The notes beneath the pieces are model-generated. The model had not been told where the DNA came from. It made no database searches and saw only the letters and a list, made by a program, of their open reading frames with translations. From Flavobacterium gelidicaeli (GTDB lineage: Bacteria; Bacteroidota; Bacteroidia; Flavobacteriales; Flavobacteriaceae), in assembly GCF_013294005.1 (NCBI RefSeq), contig NZ_JABSNK010000004.1:124001-188000 (forward strand): 64,000 nucleotides of DNA, given 5' to 3'. Position numbers and translations under genes: made by a program. This document shows positions 34,043 to 43,454 of the stretch, piece by piece; the first letter of the stretch is position 1; each line of letters opens with the position of its first letter.

Positions 34043-35158
34043 TCAGTTTCTAAAAAGGGATAAATCTACTTTTAAAGAAAAAATATTAGAGTATAAAGCG
34101 GTGCTTTGGTTTCCTAAATCTGTTAGGGCGTAGTCTACTTGGATTCCTTTGTATTTGAATCCTAAGCCTATATTGGGTTGAAAAGTAGTTTTTTCAGAAC
34201 TGTCTAGTTGCACCACATTTTGAAAGTTACCAACTCCTGCTCTAAGAAAAACCAAGTTAGTATATCCAAATTCTAAACCCAATGCAGGATCAATACTTAC
34301 TGCTTTTGATGAAATAATATCGTTAGTTCTTGTAAATCGCATATTGGCATTGGCTGCAGCCAAAAGACTATAATCATAATGAAATAGAAATTTTTTAGCC
34401 ATTCCGATTTGAAGTTTCGGGATTGTGATTTCAGAATTTTCAGGAAGTTCTTGATTTTGACCTGGTGCTGCATCGGCAATTTTCTGGTATTCTTTTTCAT
34501 TAATATTCCATACGTTATACGTAGTAGTAATGTCGCGAACCATCAAACCAAAATTCCAATTGTTTCTTTGGAATTGTATTCCAGCATCAAAACCAAATCC
34601 CCAGGAATCGGCAAATTTTCCAATGATTCTTCGAATTACTTTTGCATTTATGCCGTATTGAAAACCGGGAACAGGTAGTTTTCGAGCATAAGAAAAGGTA
34701 AAAGCATAGTCAGCAGTCGAAAAAAGACTGATTCTGTTGTAATCAATATTCCCTTGACTGTCGATTAGTTCAGTGGTGTTTAAAATATCATCTACTCCAA
34801 AACGGATCAATGAGATTCCGTATGCACTCCTATCATCAATAGGGCTGGCGTAGGCGATGTAGTCGTATTGCGCAATATTAGCAAAATAACTGGCGTGCAT
34901 CAATGCTATTTGCGAATCTTCTAACTGGGTCAATCCTGCAGGGTTCCAATAGCCTGAATTCACATCAGCTGTTGCTGCAACTGCAGTATTCGACATTCCT
35001 AGCGCCGCAGCATCTACACCAATGTTCATAAATTCATTAGAATATTTACGAACAGTTTGGCTGTAATTTGTGCTGAAAACCAAAAGGAATATAAAAAAAT
35101 GCATCTTTTTCAATCGAACTGTTTTTATAAGCCTTGATGGCTGTTTAATATTTATCAA
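34043..35158 (-). CDS. PorV/PorQ-like outer-membrane beta-barrel protein
   Basis: 371 aa. After a signal peptide (MHFFIFLLVFSTNYSQ) come YSNEFMNIGVDAAALGMSNT and DVNSGYWNPAGLTQLED, the start typical of PorV/PorQ (UPF0164-like) barrels, followed by alternating beta-strands to a C-terminal phenylalanine-containing strand (VDLSLFRN). The ATG at 35158 is the longest start. A TTG at 35113 or ATG at 35104 would give a more ordinary signal peptide. PorV-type proteins work with the type IX secretion system, but a specific link here is inference. It lies 24 nt upstream of the Lnb-like gene. Confidence 0.82.
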   Translation of the reverse strand: MINIKQPSRLIKTVRLKKMHFFIFLLVFSTNYSQTVRKYSNEFMNIGVDAAALGMSNTAVAATADVNSGYWNPAGLTQLEDSQIALMHASYFANIAQYDYIAYASPIDDRSAYGISLIRFGVDDILNTTELIDSQGNIDYNRISLFSTADYAFTFSYARKLPVPGFQYGINAKVIRRIIGKFADSWGFGFDAGIQFQRNNWNFGLMVRDITTTYNVWNINEKEYQKIADAAPGQNQELPENSEITIPKLQIGMAKKFLFHYDYSLLAAANANMRFTRTNDIISSKAVSIDPALGLEFGYTNLVFLRAGVGNFQNVVQLDSSEKTTFQPNIGLGFKYKGIQVDYALTDLGNQSTALYSNIFSLKVDLSLFRN

Positions 35159-35269
35159 AAATATAATTTTTTAATGAGCTTAACTCTTCCTTTTAGAAAT
35201 AAATAGTGTCAAGACAAATTGTATTGACAATCTCTTTTAAAAAATACCGTTCTAAATGAGTTATTATAT

Positions 35270-35277
35270 TAAATTTG
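35270..35277 (+). promoter_or_regulatory. candidate -7 box ahead of pssA
   Basis: TAAATTTG, followed by CGC, fits TAnnTTTG 26 nt upstream of the pssA start. No clean TTG at -33 is present. Position and sequence favour a promoter. Confidence 0.42.
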
Positions 35278-35303
35278 CGCTCTTATACCATTAAAACATT
35301 GTT

Positions 35304-36023
35304 ATGAATATTAAGAAACACATTCCGAATCTAATTACACTCCTAAATCTATTATGTGGGTGTATCGCGTTAGTTTTTGCTTCTCACGGGGATTATTTTG
35401 CTGCTTTTTATTTTGTTTGCTTAGGAATTTTTCTTGACTTTTTTGATGGATTTTTTGCTCGTTTATTCAAAGTTGCTAGTCCGTTAGGGCTGCAATTAGA
35501 TTCTCTTGCTGATATGGTGACTAGTGGTGTAGTACCCGGTTTTGTTATGTTTTTTATGATGAAAAATAGTCAACATGAAATTGGAACACACGAAATTTGG
35601 AATTATTTAGGATTTATTGTCACTATGGGATCTTGCTATAGATTGGCTAATTTTAATATCGATACGCGTCAAACCGAATCGTTTATTGGGTTGCCAACGC
35701 CAGCAAATACTTTGTTTATATTGAGTTTGCCGTTAATTTTACAATATTCTGATTCTTTAATAGTGTTAGAAGTGCTAACCAATCAATGGGTTTTATTAGT
35801 GATTACTTTGTGTAGCGCTTATATTTTGAATGCTGAGATTCCGTTATTTTCGTTAAAAATAAAAAAGTTTAATCTTAAAGATAATGCACTTCAAATAGGT
35901 TTTTTAACTGTTTCCTTAGTTCTTTTAGGGCTGTTTCAGTATTTAGGAGTGGCGCTTGTTATTATTATGTATGTATTGTTGTCTGTAATTAACAATAAAG
36001 TGGGCAAAAAAGTAACTGCTTAA
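35304..36023 (+). CDS. pssA: CDP-diacylglycerol--serine O-phosphatidyltransferase
   Basis: Makes phosphatidylserine from CDP-diacylglycerol and serine in the inner membrane. The CDP-alcohol phosphotransferase motif DG-x2-AR-x8-G-x3-D-x3-D is complete, with D48, G49, A52, R53, G62, D66 and D70. About seven hydrophobic segments fill the 239 aa. It is followed with zero spacing by a GH25 gene (stop codon then ATG), so the two are surely one transcript. Confidence 0.93.
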   Translation: MNIKKHIPNLITLLNLLCGCIALVFASHGDYFAAFYFVCLGIFLDFFDGFFARLFKVASPLGLQLDSLADMVTSGVVPGFVMFFMMKNSQHEIGTHEIWNYLGFIVTMGSCYRLANFNIDTRQTESFIGLPTPANTLFILSLPLILQYSDSLIVLEVLTNQWVLLVITLCSAYILNAEIPLFSLKIKKFNLKDNALQIGFLTVSLVLLGLFQYLGVALVIIMYVLLSVINNKVGKKVTA

Positions 36024-36881
36024 ATGAGAAAAAAAACAGTTAGAAGAACAACTACCAGAAGAGTTAAAAAGAAAAGTGGCTTTTTATCGGGAGCTGTTGT
36101 TAAATTTCTTGTTGGTTTTGCGCTAATTGCTGTATTTGTAGCTGGTTGCTACCACTATAGACAAGGTATTTTGTATTATCTCGGTTTCAAATCAACGGTA
36201 CTTTCTAAAGAACAAGAAGAAGAAAAACGCCTCTCTGATGTGCGTAATTTTCAGGTTCTTGTTAAACATAAAGGAAAAGCTATTGGGATTGATGTTAGTG
36301 AATATCAAGACGCTATTGAATGGCTTGAGGTGGATACTTTAGAAGAAATATATCCTATAAATTTTGTTATTATTCGCGCTACGGTGGGTAATGATCGCTT
36401 GGATAGAAAATTTAAGAAAAACTGGCTTGGTGCCAAAGAAAATAAAATGATTCGAGGGGCGTACCATTATTACCGTCCTAATGAGAATTCTATAGACCAA
36501 GCTGAGCTGTTTATCAATACAGTAAGCTTGCAAAAAGGGGATTTACCTCCAATATTAGATATAGAACGGTTACCTAAAAATCAATCTATCGCTCGACTTA
36601 AAGTAGGTTTGAGACGCTGGTTAGAAAAAGTAGAGGCACATTATAAAGTCAAGCCTATTATTTATACCGGTGAAAGTTATTATGATGATTTTTTAAAAGA
36701 AGAATTTAGCGATTACCTTTTTTGGATTGCTAATTATAATTTTTATAGAGAAAAAATTCAAGACGATTGGCTCTTTTGGCAGTTTACGGAAAAAGCCAGC
36801 GTGCCAGGTATTGAAGGGAATGTAGATGTTAATATTTTTAACGGTGATTTACAGCAGCTGCAGTTCATTACTATAGAATAG
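36024..36881 (+). CDS. membrane-anchored GH25 family lysozyme
   Basis: A muramidase-type enzyme (285 aa) for peptidoglycan. A basic cytosolic tail (RRTTTRRVKKK) precedes one membrane segment (about 22-42); the catalytic domain follows from about 85. The GH25 acids are D90 in GIDVSEYQ and D179/E181 in PPILDIERL; GAYHYYRP (145-152) and the C-terminal WQFTEKASVPGI are family landmarks. It starts directly at the pssA stop codon. Cell-wall remodelling is the likely role. Confidence 0.9.
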   Translation: MRKKTVRRTTTRRVKKKSGFLSGAVVKFLVGFALIAVFVAGCYHYRQGILYYLGFKSTVLSKEQEEEKRLSDVRNFQVLVKHKGKAIGIDVSEYQDAIEWLEVDTLEEIYPINFVIIRATVGNDRLDRKFKKNWLGAKENKMIRGAYHYYRPNENSIDQAELFINTVSLQKGDLPPILDIERLPKNQSIARLKVGLRRWLEKVEAHYKVKPIIYTGESYYDDFLKEEFSDYLFWIANYNFYREKIQDDWLFWQFTEKASVPGIEGNVDVNIFNGDLQQLQFITIE

Positions 36882-36887
36882 CGAATT

Positions 36888-37112
36888 TTATTTTTTAAAG
36901 AATGCTACAAGTATGAATATAGTCACTAACGCAAGAAAAATAGATACTGAGTATGGATTTGCAAAGTTGACAGTCCATCCTGCCCATGCCAACCTTTTTG
37001 GAGGGAAAATTCGAGTATCTTCTTTATTGAAATAAAAAATCCCCAAAACCCAATTATTAGGATCTTGGTGCCATTTTTCTAAGGTTTCTTTTGAAGGTTT
37101 TTCTTGGTTCAT
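36888..37112 (-). CDS. small membrane protein with DUF5808-like domain
   Basis: 74 aa with the start at 37112 (MNQEKPSKETLEKW), 10 nt after the lptB stop. A longer ATG at 37154 would overlap lptB. The stretch NWVLGIFYFNKEDTRIFPPK and GWTVNFANPYS are typical of the DUF5808 group, and one membrane helix ends the protein. The function is unknown. It appears to be the last gene of the lptB transcript. Confidence 0.75.
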   Translation of the reverse strand: MNQEKPSKETLEKWHQDPNNWVLGIFYFNKEDTRIFPPKRLAWAGWTVNFANPYSVSIFLALVTIFILVAFFKK

Positions 37113-37122
37113 GCCCAATAAA

Positions 37123-37863
37123 TTAAAATTCAATTTTCTTTTTACGTAGTTCAAAGTTTTGACCTAAGTACACTCTACGTACCATTTCGTCTTCTACTAA
37201 TTCCTCAGGAACTCCAGCTTTTAAGATTCCTCCTTCAAACATCAGGTAGGTTTTATCTGTGATTGCTAATGTTTCTTGTACATTGTGATCGGTAATTAAA
37301 ATACCGATGTTTTTATTTTTTAACTGTGCTACAATGCGTTGAATGTCTTCAACAGCAACGGGGTCAACCCCTGCAAAAGGTTCGTCTAATAAAATAAATT
37401 TAGGATCAGTAGCTAAACAACGCGCAATTTCAGTACGACGACGTTCTCCACCCGAAAGTAAATCACCGCGGTTGGTTCTAATGTGTTCCAAACTGAATTC
37501 GGCTATCAAACTTTCCATTTTAGCAACTTGTTCCTCTTTTGAAAGCTTTGTTAGTTGCAGTACACTCAAGATGTTGTCTTCGATACTTAGCTTTCTGAAA
37601 ACCGAAGCTTCCTGTGCTAAATACCCAATACCTTGTTGTGCTCTTTTGTACATTGGGTAATCAGTGATGTTTAAATCATCAAGATAAATGTTTCCTGAAT
37701 TGGGTTTTACCAATCCTACAATCATGTAGAAAGAAGTGGTTTTTCCAGCACCATTTGGCCCTAGTAATCCAACAATTTCTCCTTGATTTACTTCTACAGA
37801 AATCCCTTTTACGACACTTCTTCCTTTGTACGTTTTAACTAAATTATCAGCTCTTAAAATCAT
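37123..37863 (-). CDS. lptB: LPS export ABC transporter ATP-binding protein
   Basis: ATPase powering lipopolysaccharide extraction from the inner membrane (LptB2FG). Walker A GPNGAGKTT is at 35-43, Q-loop YLAQEASVF near 81-89, signature LSGGE at 136-140 and Walker B KFILLDEP with E161. The H-loop is in ILITDHNVQETL near 192. Length 246 aa. The motif ASVFRKLS is characteristic of LptB. It is separated from the upstream AhpD-like gene by 175 nt that hold a perfect AGTGTTAACACT palindrome at 37955-37966. Confidence 0.95.
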   Translation of the reverse strand: MILRADNLVKTYKGRSVVKGISVEVNQGEIVGLLGPNGAGKTTSFYMIVGLVKPNSGNIYLDDLNITDYPMYKRAQQGIGYLAQEASVFRKLSIEDNILSVLQLTKLSKEEQVAKMESLIAEFSLEHIRTNRGDLLSGGERRRTEIARCLATDPKFILLDEPFAGVDPVAVEDIQRIVAQLKNKNIGILITDHNVQETLAITDKTYLMFEGGILKAGVPEELVEDEMVRRVYLGQNFELRKKKIEF

Positions 37864-37954
37864 TTTCTTTGTTTTAAACGTTCTGCGTTTAATTATTTAA
37901 ACATTGATTTGTTTAATCGCTACAAATTAACGAATAAACAAATCAACAATTTAA

Positions 37955-37966
37955 AGTGTTAACACT
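37955..37966. promoter_or_regulatory. perfect 12-bp palindrome upstream of lptB
   Basis: AGTGTTAACACT is self-complementary and sits in the 175-nt gap between the AhpD-like gene and lptB. It could be an operator or chance; no regulator is known for it. Confidence 0.3.
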
Positions 37967-38038
37967 ATTTTATTTTTACCAAAGTATCTTTATTGTTCTT
38001 GATAGAACACAAAGTGCTTTTTGACAAAAAGGGAATTA

Positions 38039-38392
38039 TTATTTTGTTGCCTCTTCTTCTAACGCTTCCCAAAATTCGTACGCTCTTCTTAAATGAGGGA
38101 CTACAATTGTTCCTCCTACTAACGTAGCGATTCCCATAGCTTCCATCATTTCTTCTTTAGTTACCCCTTCTTTGTGGCTTGTTTCTAAGTGGTATTTTAC
38201 GCAATCATCACAGCGTAAAACTGCCGAAGCTACTAATCCTAATAGCTCTTTAGTTTTTACATCAAGCGCACCTGCTGCATAAGCATTAGTGTCAAGATTG
38301 AATATTCGTTTTACAATTTTGTTGTTATCGGCTAACAACTTTTCGTTCATTTTAGAACGGTACTCATTAAATTCTTCAATAATAGCTGCCAT
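38039..38392 (-). CDS. carboxymuconolactone decarboxylase/AhpD-like protein
   Basis: 117-aa helical protein with the CxxC-x3-H centre CDDCVKYHLETSHKEGVT (C61, C64, H68), as in AhpD-type alkylhydroperoxidase or peroxide-linked disulfide enzymes. GIATLVGGTIVVPHLRRAYE near 86 is a family stretch. It starts two nucleotides after the tatC stop and is in the same operon as kdsD and tatC. The redox partner is unknown. Confidence 0.87.
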   Translation of the reverse strand: MAAIIEEFNEYRSKMNEKLLADNNKIVKRIFNLDTNAYAAGALDVKTKELLGLVASAVLRCDDCVKYHLETSHKEGVTKEEMMEAMGIATLVGGTIVVPHLRRAYEFWEALEEEATK

Positions 38393-38394
38393 CT

Positions 38395-39201
38395 TTATTC
38401 TTTTTCTTTTTTATGAACAAATACTGATATAAAAATACTTGCTTCATAGATTAATAACATTGGTATTGCAACAATAGTCTGGCTTACCACATCTGGAGGT
38501 GTTACGATAGCGGCAATAATAAGGACTAATACAATTGCATATTTTCTATATTTTCTTAAAAAAGAGGGCGTTACAAGCCCTAGTTTAGTTAGAAAAAAAA
38601 TGATTATTGGTAATTCAAAAAACAATCCACTAGCTAAAACCGATGTTTTTACCATTCCGATATAGGAATCTAAGGTGAACTGGTTTAAAACAACAGGACT
38701 GACCGTAAAAGTAGCCACGAAATTAACCGACATAGGGATTACTACAAAATAGCCAAATAATACTCCTATAAAGAAAAGTAAAGAAGAGAAAAAGATAAAG
38801 ACTTTTGCGTTCTTCTTTTCGTTTTTATATAAGGCAGGACTAATGAATTTCCAAACTTCCCAGAGAATATAAGGAAAACTCAAGATAAATCCAGCGAGAA
38901 TACAAATCCAGATAAAGACATTTACTTGTCCCTCCATCTCAGTATTCTGTATAATAAAAGGCATTTCGGTGATGCAAATACTATCTGCAAAACCTAGTGA
39001 ATGGGATAGCTCACAAAAATACACATAAGTAAAAAAAGTTGGTCTTGTAGGGCCAAATATAATAGTGTCAAATAAATAATCACTAATGAAATAAGTAACA
39101 CATGCCATAATAATTATTGCAATTGTACTTCTTACTAATAACCATCTCAAGTCTTCAAGATGATCTAAAAACGACATCTCGTTTTGGTTTTTCTTTGCCA
39201 T
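38395..39201 (-). CDS. tatC: Sec-independent (twin-arginine) translocase subunit TatC
   Basis: Receptor subunit for folded proteins with RR signal peptides. 268 aa with six membrane segments. The N-terminal SFLDHLEDLRWLLVRS (10-25) with the invariant glutamate is present, and YILWEVWKFISPALYKNEKK near 116 is the conserved cytosolic loop. A longer periplasmic first loop (about 48-92) is usual in Bacteroidota. Its start overlaps the kdsD stop by one nucleotide. A possible RR-signal protein (DUF1501) is encoded at 54820-55986. Confidence 0.94.
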   Translation of the reverse strand: MAKKNQNEMSFLDHLEDLRWLLVRSTIAIIIMACVTYFISDYLFDTIIFGPTRPTFFTYVYFCELSHSLGFADSICITEMPFIIQNTEMEGQVNVFIWICILAGFILSFPYILWEVWKFISPALYKNEKKNAKVFIFFSSLLFFIGVLFGYFVVIPMSVNFVATFTVSPVVLNQFTLDSYIGMVKTSVLASGLFFELPIIIFFLTKLGLVTPSFLRKYRKYAIVLVLIIAAIVTPPDVVSQTIVAIPMLLIYEASIFISVFVHKKEKE

Positions 39202-40166
39202 TATACTATTCCTTCTTTTAAAATATCGTGTAAGTGTAAAACACCTTGGTATGCATCGTTTTCTACAACAATCAATTGTGTTATAGAAAAATCTTCTAAA
39301 ATATTTAAAGCATCCGTGACCATGTCATTTGACTGGATTAGCTTTGGATTTTTAGTCATGATGTCTTTAGCAGATAAATCAGCAAAACTATCTCTTTCGT
39401 TAAGCATTCTACGAATATCTCCATCGGTAATAATACCAATCACTTTTTCGTTTTCTACCACTGCAGTAACCCCAAGTCTTTTTTCTGATATTTCAAAAAT
39501 CACTTGTTTTATCGAAGCATCAGGAGCAACCATTGGTTTTAGCGTGTGCTCTAGCATGTCTTTTACACGCAATAATAATTTTTTGCCTAAAGCACCTCCT
39601 GGGTGGTATACCGCAAAATCTTCGGGTTTAAAATCTCTCATTTCCATAAGGCAAACTGCTAGTGCATCTCCCATTACTAATTGAGCTGTTGTGCTGCTTG
39701 TAGGTGCAAGATTAATTGGGCAAGCTTCTTTTTCTACGGTAGTGTTTAGGATGTAGTCTGATCCTTTTGCTAAAAAGGAAGTCATGTTTCCTGTTATCGC
39801 AATAAGGGTGTTTCCGAAACGTTTTAATAACGGAACCAATACTTTTATTTCAGGGCTATTTCCGCTTTTTGAAATACAAATAATAATGTCGTCATTTTGA
39901 ACCATTCCTAAATCTCCATGAATGGCTTCGGCAGCATGTAAAAACAGTGATGGAGTACCAGTGGAGTTAAAAGTAGCGACCATTTTCTGCGCAATTATTG
40001 CGCTTTTTCCTATCCCAGTAATCACTAATCTTCCTTTAGAATTGTAAATTGCTTGGGCTGCATTTGAAAAATTTTCATCTAAAAACGCGCTGAGGTTTAT
40101 AATCGCCTCACTTTCAGCTAAGATGGTTTTTTTGGCTGTAGCCAATATATTTTCTTTTGATATCAA
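39201..40166 (-). CDS. kdsD: arabinose-5-phosphate isomerase (KpsF/GutQ family)
   Basis: Converts ribulose-5-phosphate to arabinose-5-phosphate, the first step to Kdo. SIS domain (about 35-170) with VITGIGKSAIIAQKMVATFN and ICISKSGNSPEI, then two CBS repeats (about 205-321) with VIGIITDGDIRRML. Length 321 aa. It heads the kdsD-tatC-ahpD-like operon, and recQ is divergent 83 nt away. The Kdo role suits the lipopolysaccharide setting. Confidence 0.93.
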   Translation of the reverse strand: MISKENILATAKKTILAESEAIINLSAFLDENFSNAAQAIYNSKGRLVITGIGKSAIIAQKMVATFNSTGTPSLFLHAAEAIHGDLGMVQNDDIIICISKSGNSPEIKVLVPLLKRFGNTLIAITGNMTSFLAKGSDYILNTTVEKEACPINLAPTSSTTAQLVMGDALAVCLMEMRDFKPEDFAVYHPGGALGKKLLLRVKDMLEHTLKPMVAPDASIKQVIFEISEKRLGVTAVVENEKVIGIITDGDIRRMLNERDSFADLSAKDIMTKNPKLIQSNDMVTDALNILEDFSITQLIVVENDAYQGVLHLHDILKEGIV

Positions 40167-40249
40167 AACAGAATGTTTAAAATTTGTAAGTGTAAAAGAA
40201 ATTAGTATCTTTATAATGCAAATTTATACAAAATACCATATAATAAAGA

Positions 40250-42445
40250 ATGAATTCAAACGAAATTGATATCCATAGGGAATTAAAGAAATATTTTGGC
40301 TTTAGCCAATTTAAAGGGCTGCAAGAAGCTGTGATAAAAAGTTTGCTTAATAAACAAAATACCTTTGTTATTATGCCTACTGGAGGAGGTAAATCTCTTT
40401 GTTATCAACTGCCCGCTTTAATGCAAGAAGGAACGGCGATTGTTGTTTCTCCTTTGATTGCTTTAATGAAAAACCAAGTAGATGCTATTCGAAGTTTGTC
40501 TTCAGAAAATGGTATTGCTCATGTTTTAAATTCTTCACTAACTAAGACGGAAATTACGCAAGTAAAAAAAGACATTACCTCTGGTTTAACTAAGTTACTT
40601 TATGTGGCGCCAGAATCCTTGACTAAGGAGGAGAATGTTAATTTTTTAAAAGGTGTCACTATTTCTTTTGTCGCTATTGATGAGGCTCACTGTATCTCAG
40701 AGTGGGGGCATGACTTTAGGCCTGAATATCGAAATCTAAAAAATATTATTAAGCAATTAGGGGATGTACCTATTATAGGACTTACTGCTACTGCTACGCC
40801 AAAAGTGCAAGAGGATATTCTAAAAAACTTAGATATGTCTGGTGCAACTACTTTTAAGGCGTCATTTAATAGACCTAATTTATACTATGAGGTACGGACT
40901 AAGACTAAAAATATCGAGTCGGATATTATTCGTTTTATAAGACAGCATAAAGGAAAGTCGGGGATTATATATTGTCTAAGTCGTAAAAAGGTGGAGGCTG
41001 TTGCCGAAGTTTTACAAGTGAACGGAATTAGTGCTGTTCCTTACCATGCAGGATTAGATGCTAAAACTAGAGCCAAACACCAAGACATGTTCCTGATGGA
41101 AGATGTAGATGTTGTTGTAGCAACTATTGCATTTGGGATGGGGATTGATAAGCCGGATGTGCGTTTTGTAATTCATCACGATATTCCAAAATCGCTAGAA
41201 AGTTATTATCAAGAAACCGGTCGTGCTGGTCGGGATGGTGGTGAAGGGCATTGCCTTGCGTATTACTCGTATAAAGATGTAGAAAAACTAGAGAAGTTCA
41301 TGTCAGGTAAACCTGTGGCTGAACAAGAAATAGGTTTTGCCTTATTGCAAGAGGTTGTTGCTTACGCAGAAACGTCAATGTCAAGAAGGAAATTTTTACT
41401 CCATTATTTTGGTGAAGAATTTGATGATGTAACAGGTGATGGTGCTGATATGGATGACAACATAAGAAATCCAAAAACGAAGGTAGAAGCCTTAGAGCAA
41501 GTAGTGAAACTTCTTGAAGTAGTTAGGGATACAAAGCATTTATATAAATCTAAAGAAATTGTCTTTACCTTAATAGGAAGAGTTAATGCAGTTATAAAAG
41601 CACACCGTACAGATGTTCAGCCCTTTTTTGGTTCTGGTATTTCTTTCGACGAAAAATATTGGATGGCATTATTGCGCCAAGTTCTTGTTGCGGGTTACCT
41701 TACAAAAGATATTGAAACTTATGGTATTGTAAAAATAACCGACAAAGGGTTAGACTTTATAAAAAAACCTTCCTCCTTCTTGATGTCTGAGGATCATGAA
41801 TACAACGGAATCGTAGATGAAGCCATTGTAAGTGCCTCAAAAGTGACGGTAGCAATAGATGCTGTTTTAATGAATATGTTAAAAGACCTTCGTAAAAAAG
41901 TAGCTAAAAAAATTGGAGTGCCACCGTTTGTGGTTTTTCAAGACCCTTCACTAGAAGATATGGCTTTAAAATATCCTATTTCATTGCATGAATTAATTAA
42001 TATTCATGGTGTGGGAGAAGGAAAAGCTAAGAAATACGGCGCTGATTTTGTTGAATTAATTAATCGTTATGTTAATGAGAACGATATTATTCGATCAGAA
42101 GATTTAGTGGTTAAATCAACGGGGACTAATTCGGCTAATAAGTTGTATATTATTCAAAATATTGATAGAAAATTATCTCTTGACGATATCGCTAAAGCAA
42201 AAGGGTTAACGATGGATTTGCTAATTAAAGAAATGGAACAAATTGTTTACTCTGGAACCAAACTAAATATAAAATACTGGGTTGACGATATGCTCGACGA
42301 AGAGCAGCAAGAGGAAATCTATGATTATTTCATGGAATCAGAATCAGATAAAATTGAAGGTGCTCTCAAGGAATTTGAAGGCGATTATGATATGGATGAG
42401 CTGCGCTTAATGCGAATAAAATTTATTAGTGAAGTAGCAAATTAG
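40250..42445 (+). CDS. recQ: ATP-dependent DNA helicase RecQ
   Basis: 3'-5' helicase of recombination and fork repair. Motif I PTGGGKS (43-49), DEAH box (144-147) in FVAIDEAHCISEWGHDFRPE, motif IV/V GIIYCLSRKKVEAVA and IAFGMGIDKPDVRFV, motif VI QETGRAGRDG. A winged-helix domain and an HRDC domain (LHELINIHGVGEGKAKKYG near 570) follow. At 731 aa it is the long Bacteroidota form with an extra C-terminal helical region. The zinc-binding cysteines of E. coli RecQ are not evident. Terminator at 42501-42537. Confidence 0.94.
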   Translation: MNSNEIDIHRELKKYFGFSQFKGLQEAVIKSLLNKQNTFVIMPTGGGKSLCYQLPALMQEGTAIVVSPLIALMKNQVDAIRSLSSENGIAHVLNSSLTKTEITQVKKDITSGLTKLLYVAPESLTKEENVNFLKGVTISFVAIDEAHCISEWGHDFRPEYRNLKNIIKQLGDVPIIGLTATATPKVQEDILKNLDMSGATTFKASFNRPNLYYEVRTKTKNIESDIIRFIRQHKGKSGIIYCLSRKKVEAVAEVLQVNGISAVPYHAGLDAKTRAKHQDMFLMEDVDVVVATIAFGMGIDKPDVRFVIHHDIPKSLESYYQETGRAGRDGGEGHCLAYYSYKDVEKLEKFMSGKPVAEQEIGFALLQEVVAYAETSMSRRKFLLHYFGEEFDDVTGDGADMDDNIRNPKTKVEALEQVVKLLEVVRDTKHLYKSKEIVFTLIGRVNAVIKAHRTDVQPFFGSGISFDEKYWMALLRQVLVAGYLTKDIETYGIVKITDKGLDFIKKPSSFLMSEDHEYNGIVDEAIVSASKVTVAIDAVLMNMLKDLRKKVAKKIGVPPFVVFQDPSLEDMALKYPISLHELINIHGVGEGKAKKYGADFVELINRYVNENDIIRSEDLVVKSTGTNSANKLYIIQNIDRKLSLDDIAKAKGLTMDLLIKEMEQIVYSGTKLNIKYWVDDMLDEEQQEEIYDYFMESESDKIEGALKEFEGDYDMDELRLMRIKFISEVAN

Positions 42446-42500
42446 TAGTATGTGCTGGCCAGAATAATCGATAGCGCTTATTAGATAAAAGTAATTAAAA

Positions 42501-42537
42501 AAACACTTGCAAGAACATTCTTGCAGGTGTTTTTTTA
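42501..42537 (+). terminator. intrinsic terminator after recQ
   Basis: A near-perfect stem AAACACTTGCAAGAA (42501-42515) with its complement at 42518-42532, followed by a T-run. It lies 56 nt after the recQ stop. Confidence 0.88.
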
Positions 42538-43028
42538 TTTGTAGGTTCGTATAATTATTTTATTCAGTTACTGCATTAGGTTTACAGTTAGTGTGTAATT
42601 GGAGTAGAAAGGGTTTTTCTTTATAAATACTAATTGCATTTTTTCTATTAATTTCATCACTGGAATTTAAGCTTCAAATTAAATAGAAAGGCAGCTTTTT
42701 GCGCCACAGTTTAGGGCAAAGTGAATGAACTAGTATAAATTGGCAACACGAAATTTACGTTCCTATTTAGATGGGAACAATTTATGCAATTTTATTAAAC
42801 TTAGTTTACTACTTGATCTTCTTAAAAAATCATGCTTAATGACGACTAAGTTAAGCTTATTTTTAGCGAGAATAAATTGTTCCGACTTGAAAAAAGCGTT
42901 ATGATTCTTATATTCAACTGGTTCTTTTTCTCAAAGACGTATTGGTAAGATAAGTTATAAATGTAATGGTATTTCTGTTTTTATTTTAAAACCTTATTTG
43001 TTGCTTTTTTAAGCAGCATTGGTTTAAA
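42538..43028. other. gene-free stretch, about 490 nt
   Basis: No reading frame, tRNA or strong hairpin is seen on either strand. Base composition is AT-rich with T-runs. It may hold a decayed gene, but no protein similarity is recognisable by eye. Confidence 0.5.
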
Positions 43029-43277
43029 TTAAGGCTCTTTCTCAATATAAACTTCGCCACGATGTGGTTTTAAACTATCGCGTACTTGAATCATGTTTTC
43101 GTCAGTAACCACCATAAAAGCAACGGCGTGCATCTCTGAGCGAATTTCGAAACCAGTAATGTTTAAGGGTAGTTTTTCAATCACGATGTATTCTTTTAGA
43201 TGGATTTCGTGGTGTTCAGCAGTTTTAGCCGCAGCGGGACCTTTAAAATCCCATAGTAATTTTATTTGTCTAGACAT
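43029..43277 (-). CDS. conserved small hypothetical protein
   Basis: 82 aa with the start at 43277 (MSRQIKLLWDFKGPAAAKTA). An ATG ten codons upstream is possible but the sequence before residue 11 is low in conservation. The protein has a histidine-rich EHHEIHLKEYIV segment and an ITGFEIRSEMHAVAFMVV core suggesting a compact alpha/beta fold. From memory it is conserved in flavobacteria without assigned function. TAACTTTG on the - strand (43305-43312) is a fitting -7 box. Confidence 0.7.
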   Translation of the reverse strand: MSRQIKLLWDFKGPAAAKTAEHHEIHLKEYIVIEKLPLNITGFEIRSEMHAVAFMVVTDENMIQVRDSLKPHRGEVYIEKEP

Positions 43278-43454
43278 TGTATTGTTTTCAATAATTGTAG
43301 GTTTCAAAGTTACAAAGACTGAATTTAGAAATTAAAGTATTTTTCATTATTTCAAACGGTTTCTCTTTTGCGTAAGCAGAATTCACTTCAAAATGCTACT
43401 TTTGCAATCTGACATTGATTTTATTTGTTGGAATAAATATTATAGCTAAAAAAA

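Noticed and set aside
39184..39684. 166-codon frame on the + strand across the start of tatC and kdsD
   Set aside because: It lies antisense to two clear genes, has a biased Ser/Thr/Ile composition and no recognisable domain.
42538..43028. Possible decayed gene between recQ and the 82-aa protein gene
   Set aside because: Six-frame reading gives no stretch with protein-like composition or similarity; it is left as a gene-free region.
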